From: Porphyromonas sp. COT-239 OH1446
GTDB taxonomy: Bacteria > Bacteroidota > Bacteroidia > Bacteroidales > Porphyromonadaceae
Assembly: GCF_000768875.1 (NCBI RefSeq)
Contig: NZ_JRAO01000003.1
Span: forward strand, 57,459 to 121,458
DNA: 64,000 nt
Direction of reading: 5' to 3'
Shown: positions 61,021 through 64,000 of the stretch, in pieces
How positions within the stretch are numbered: the first letter of the stretch is position 1
Layout: every line of letters begins with the position of its first letter
Notes under the pieces: model-generated
What the model was told of the DNA's origin: nothing
The model's input: only the letters and a program-made list of their open reading frames with translations
Database searches by the model: none
Program-made: the position numbers and the translations under genes

Positions 61021-61200
61021 GAGCCTGCTTATGTCTCGAGTGAGGGCCTATTGGGATCGTCATGGAGGTCCTATTTGAGTCTCAACAGAGAGTCTACTTA
61101 TGCCTCGAGTGAGAGCCTATTGGGATCGTTATGGAGATCCTATTTGAGTCTCAACAGAGAGCCTACTTATGCCTCGAGTGAGAGCCTACTCATACCCCAC
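61021..61200 (-). repeat. 23-bp repeat family, locus E, with 69-bp higher-order period
   Basis: The block starting GAGCCTGCTTATGTCTCGAG at 61021 recurs at 61090 (six mismatches in 69 bases) and partly at 61159, so the period is 69 = 3 x 23. On the complementary strand each 69-base unit contains GAGACTCAAATAGGA, which is identical to locus C. A further remnant is near 61249-61265. It lies between the 3' end of the DUF5686 gene and the 5' region of the DUF6242 gene. The rest of this 664-base gap shows only the DUF6242 promoter. Confidence 0.85.
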
Positions 61201-61333
61201 ACGAGAGGCGACCTAGCTCCCAAGCAAGCTCTCCCCGAGACCTCACTCGAGGGCCTATTGGATCCTCAGGAGGATCACTACAGAGTACTCTATTAAGGAT
61301 AAATCATCCAAATGGCACGACACAGGCAGCATG

Positions 61334-63949
61334 CTAGAAAGTGATCTTGGTCTGTAGGCGAATGACACTCCGATAAGGTGTATCGAGAGCTCTATCCGTC
61401 AGACGATAGACGTAATCGATACGCAGGATATTGAAGATATTCTCTATCCCCAAGCTAGCCTCCAGGTGGAGCTGCTTATCCATTGGCCGAGCCGCTTGGT
61501 AGAGGTACTCCATCCCAGCCCGAGGAGTGCGAGCCTGAGCAGACAAATGCCCCCAGTAGCCATGCAGACCCATGACCTCTCTGAGATCAAGGTGCTTGAT
61601 CAGCGGCAAACGGCTTAGCAGGAGGCCATTGAGATGATACGATGCCTGAAACCTCAGATAGCGGTCTGCGATGTACTCCAGCGGACGAAGCGTTTGGAAG
61701 GTGCTGCGCCTTAGGATCCAACCTAGATTTCCTCTAGGCGAGAAGGCTGACGTCTGTGGGGCTTGACCTAGGATGAGGCCAGCATCCAGCTCTACATCCA
61801 TCCGCCCCAGCACCGAGAGATAGAGTCTTTGGCTGTAGTGGGTCTCTAGATGGGCATAGGTTGTCCGATTGCCAGGAAGCCCCTTGGGATAGAGCTTGAG
61901 CGAGAGTCCCATCGAGGGGCGATAACGAGTAACATCTAGAGAACCCTCGGGGCGTACTCGGCGAAACTTCGCTCCCCCGACAGTAAAGCGAGTATCCAGC
62001 TCGATAGAGGTCTGCTCGATATAGGGGGTTAGCTGTGGGCGCAGCTCCTCATCCAGGCGGTAGTAAGCCAAGTCGCCCGTTGCAGTCTTGCGGATATACT
62101 CGGCAGAGAGAGAGGTACTGAACTGATCGCTCCAGTCCCTAGTATAGTTGATCTGATACTTATCGCCATAAAAACGGACTTTGTTGTTGAAGTTCCCCAG
62201 CTGATCCTTGAAGCCATCCTTGAAGAGATGAGGCTCTTCGATCCCAGGGACGAAAAGGTCTCGCATGGCGACAACTGAGAGATGGTGGCGTGGGTGTTCG
62301 TTCGCATGATAATCTCGTTGCAGTGGCGTGTAGGTGGCTCTGAGGTAATACTTCCACTGCTCGTCTCGTAATCCATAACCAGCATAGCCCTCGACAAAGA
62401 GATGCTGCATCAGACTGGCCGTAGTCATCCCGCCCAGCCTCAAACGAGCACCCTCGAGCGCATTATAGCCTAGGAGCGTCTCGTAGGGCCCGAGATCGAA
62501 TAGGATCCGCTCCCGCTCTAGGGGTTTCAGGGGCAGGGATAGGAAGCCCGTAGCCATCACTCGACCTAGAGAGCTCAGGGCATTAAAGCCCCGATGTCCC
62601 TGGAGATAGGCTACAAAGTCCACAGCTCGCTGTGCTCGAGAGCTCAGCGGCAGAGGTCGCTCGACAAGGCCATAGCTACCAGGCCTGGGCAGCATAGCCT
62701 GCTCTCGCTCAGCCTCGGGCAGGGTACTGCGAGGGTCGAGGCAGGCCTCTAGGAGAGCTTCCTCTCCGAATAGGTAATTGTGGTAATCTCGCTCGAGCTC
62801 GACCTCTAGGCCCTGCTGGATCAGCCCTGTAGGCTTGAGGACAAGACCAATCGACTTCTTGCTTGGCAGCCAAACAATCCCCCTCGGGCTCTCAACTGGG
62901 GCGAAGGAAGTCGATATTTTCATCTTCTCAACCCAGTTCACATTGGACGCTGGCGGGAGGGTCATCTCGACGTGGCGCATCGAGAGTTGCAGGGTATCTA
63001 TCCATATATACCCATTGAGTCCCGTGCTTCGAGGGTTCATGGGGCGGAAGTGCATGAGGAAGCAGGGTGAGCCCTCGTAGCTGACCGTGTCCTGGATATA
63101 ATACTTGTAGAAGTGCGTTGCCCACTGACGATTGAGTGGACTGGGGAAGTGAGTCAACAGCAACTCCAAGTTGTTGTCATAGACGTCAAAGTCTCCGAGC
63201 AAACCTTCTAGACCATTACTCAGCGTCCCCTCGTCTATACCCGCCTCTATCCCGTAGAGCCTGCGGCCCGTTATCACAGGGTCAAGGCGACTACCCGATC
63301 GAGCTGCAAAGATGGTCTGCTTCTCCCTCAACGACAGGGGCATGATATGCGAGGGGGTCAGCAGCGAGCTGTCCCTAAAGCGATCCGCAACCTCAGCCCT
63401 CAGGCCAAAGTACTTCGTCCCTGGGGTCGTCCCCAGCTGGGAGATGAGGATCTGCTCGTACTCCCGATACGAATAGTCCTCGAAGGCCTTGATCTGATTG
63501 CTATCCTTGGCCGAAATGACTCGCTCCATCAGCATCACAGCGGGGTTGTTCTTGCGCCGATACCGCTCCTTCTTGGGCGTAACAACGAGCGTAGCCAGCT
63601 CGTTATGCATCTCCCTCATCACAAGGATTCCCAACCTAGGATTACTTCCTCGCTTCCAAACGTGCTCTAGAGGCTCATATCCGACAGAGCTGATGCGGAG
63701 CTTCACCTCCTGCCTGCGAGAAGCCTCAGCAGACAGGACGAGCACGAAACGTCCCTCCACATCACTCGAGACGCCATGGTGCAGGTCTAGCAAGGACACC
63801 GAGGCATAAGGGATAGCTTCGCCGCTCACAGCATCGACCACTCGCCCCTTGAGAGTTTGGGCTTCAATGGTACTCTGAAAAAGAAAGAAGAGAAGAAGCA
63901 AGAGAAGGGGTCGAGAGGATCGTATTATGGAGATCAGTCTTCCATTCAT
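61334..63949 (-). CDS. Outer-membrane protein, carboxypeptidase-regulatory-like domain plus DUF5686 barrel
   Basis: An 871-residue exported protein. The signal peptide (1-30, ending IEAQ) has a long Leu run. Residues about 31-115 are a CarboxypepD_reg-like beta-sandwich (LKGRVVDAVSGEAIPYASVS, GRFVLVLS). The DUF5686 region follows, with YREYEQILISQLG, TNCVDFLP-like middle parts (YKYYIQDTVSYEGSPCFLMHF) and a large C-terminal beta-barrel of alternating strands ending IRLQTKITF, with the terminal Phe of an outer-membrane signature. It resembles TonB-receptor-like proteins but lacks a plug. The ligand is unknown. Confidence 0.85.
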   Translation of the reverse strand: MNGRLISIIRSSRPLLLLLLFFLFQSTIEAQTLKGRVVDAVSGEAIPYASVSLLDLHHGVSSDVEGRFVLVLSAEASRRQEVKLRISSVGYEPLEHVWKRGSNPRLGILVMREMHNELATLVVTPKKERYRRKNNPAVMLMERVISAKDSNQIKAFEDYSYREYEQILISQLGTTPGTKYFGLRAEVADRFRDSSLLTPSHIMPLSLREKQTIFAARSGSRLDPVITGRRLYGIEAGIDEGTLSNGLEGLLGDFDVYDNNLELLLTHFPSPLNRQWATHFYKYYIQDTVSYEGSPCFLMHFRPMNPRSTGLNGYIWIDTLQLSMRHVEMTLPPASNVNWVEKMKISTSFAPVESPRGIVWLPSKKSIGLVLKPTGLIQQGLEVELERDYHNYLFGEEALLEACLDPRSTLPEAEREQAMLPRPGSYGLVERPLPLSSRAQRAVDFVAYLQGHRGFNALSSLGRVMATGFLSLPLKPLERERILFDLGPYETLLGYNALEGARLRLGGMTTASLMQHLFVEGYAGYGLRDEQWKYYLRATYTPLQRDYHANEHPRHHLSVVAMRDLFVPGIEEPHLFKDGFKDQLGNFNNKVRFYGDKYQINYTRDWSDQFSTSLSAEYIRKTATGDLAYYRLDEELRPQLTPYIEQTSIELDTRFTVGGAKFRRVRPEGSLDVTRYRPSMGLSLKLYPKGLPGNRTTYAHLETHYSQRLYLSVLGRMDVELDAGLILGQAPQTSAFSPRGNLGWILRRSTFQTLRPLEYIADRYLRFQASYHLNGLLLSRLPLIKHLDLREVMGLHGYWGHLSAQARTPRAGMEYLYQAARPMDKQLHLEASLGIENIFNILRIDYVYRLTDRALDTPYRSVIRLQTKITF

Positions 63950-64000
63950 AGGATGTTCTTTTGCTGTTATGAGGCACGAAAGGATCAGGCTGAGAGGCTT

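Noticed and set aside
61051-61296. Protein-coding repeat (RSYLSLNRE-type translation)
   Set aside because: It is open only because 69 is a multiple of three; at the other loci the 23-base unit shifts frame each time and no start context or promoter exists.

Overview
The window looks like a chromosomal segment of a Bacteroidales bacterium, most likely a Porphyromonas or close relative. Four lines of evidence point there: promoters of the Bacteroidetes type (TAnnTTTG at -7) before many genes; GldH, type IX secretion plug (DUF5103), DUF4476, DUF5063, DUF5686 and DUF6242 families; a bifunctional DAHP synthase/chorismate mutase; and a uppS-bamA-skp-skp cluster. There is no phage, insertion sequence, CRISPR array, rRNA or tRNA that I can see. 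Most of the DNA is conserved housekeeping sequence in short operons, and the genus call is inference from family content only.

Layout. 1-507 is the end of a lipoprotein gene. 1121-6587 carries an unknown seven-helix membrane protein, a lactate permease, a PAP2 phosphatase with a barrel-like tail, and mnmA. 6722-11204 is a divergent pair of operons: rdgB-plsC-(GNAT/AlkD fusion) leftward and yjbR-birA-trmH rightward. 11269-15388 holds a DUF7033-type protein, DAHP synthase/chorismate mutase, folK and class II aldolase. 15603-18579 is pflA and pflB. 19239-26888 is a long rightward operon ricT-gldH-lplA-(radical SAM)-pduO-cobQ-cobD-cbiB, so corrinoid adenosylation and lower-chain assembly sit behind a gliding/T9SS lipoprotein and lipoate ligase. 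27045-30371 runs leftward (small membrane protein, ECF sigma factor, rlmI, exonuclease, DUF5063). 30915-34568 runs rightward (ftsE-lysC-menA-nlpC). 34596-41847 runs leftward: aroC, flippase, two glycosyltransferases, aroA, a Cys/His membrane protein, and a metal ABC permease. 41961-46730 runs leftward: clpC, ECF sigma, anti-sigma-like protein, CpxP-like protein, slyD. 46990-50896 is fadD-prfB-yitT, where prfB needs a programmed +1 frameshift. 51511-53427 is ribE plus a T9SS plug protein. 53409-59216 is uppS-bamA-skp-skp-DUF4476. 59296-63949 holds a DUF6242 lipoprotein and a DUF5686 outer-membrane protein.

The most unusual signal is outside the genes. Five of the six longest intergenic gaps (508-1120, 18580-19238, 30372-30914, 50897-51510, 60670-61333) contain tandem arrays of one degenerate 23-bp unit kept in near-perfect 23-bp register. 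The core is GAG then about six variable bases then ARTAGGATC. In three of them the array is followed, in the same order, by an A/T-rich element whose copies are spaced by 45 bp. I do not recognise this two-part repeat system. Other points worth checking: the prfB recoding site; a G8 tract near the 3' end of ricT where loss of one base would fuse RicT to GldH; a GNAT-AlkD fusion; a BamE-like/DUF4476 lipoprotein at the end of the Bam operon; and an ECF sigma/anti-sigma/CpxP-like module coupled to clpC.
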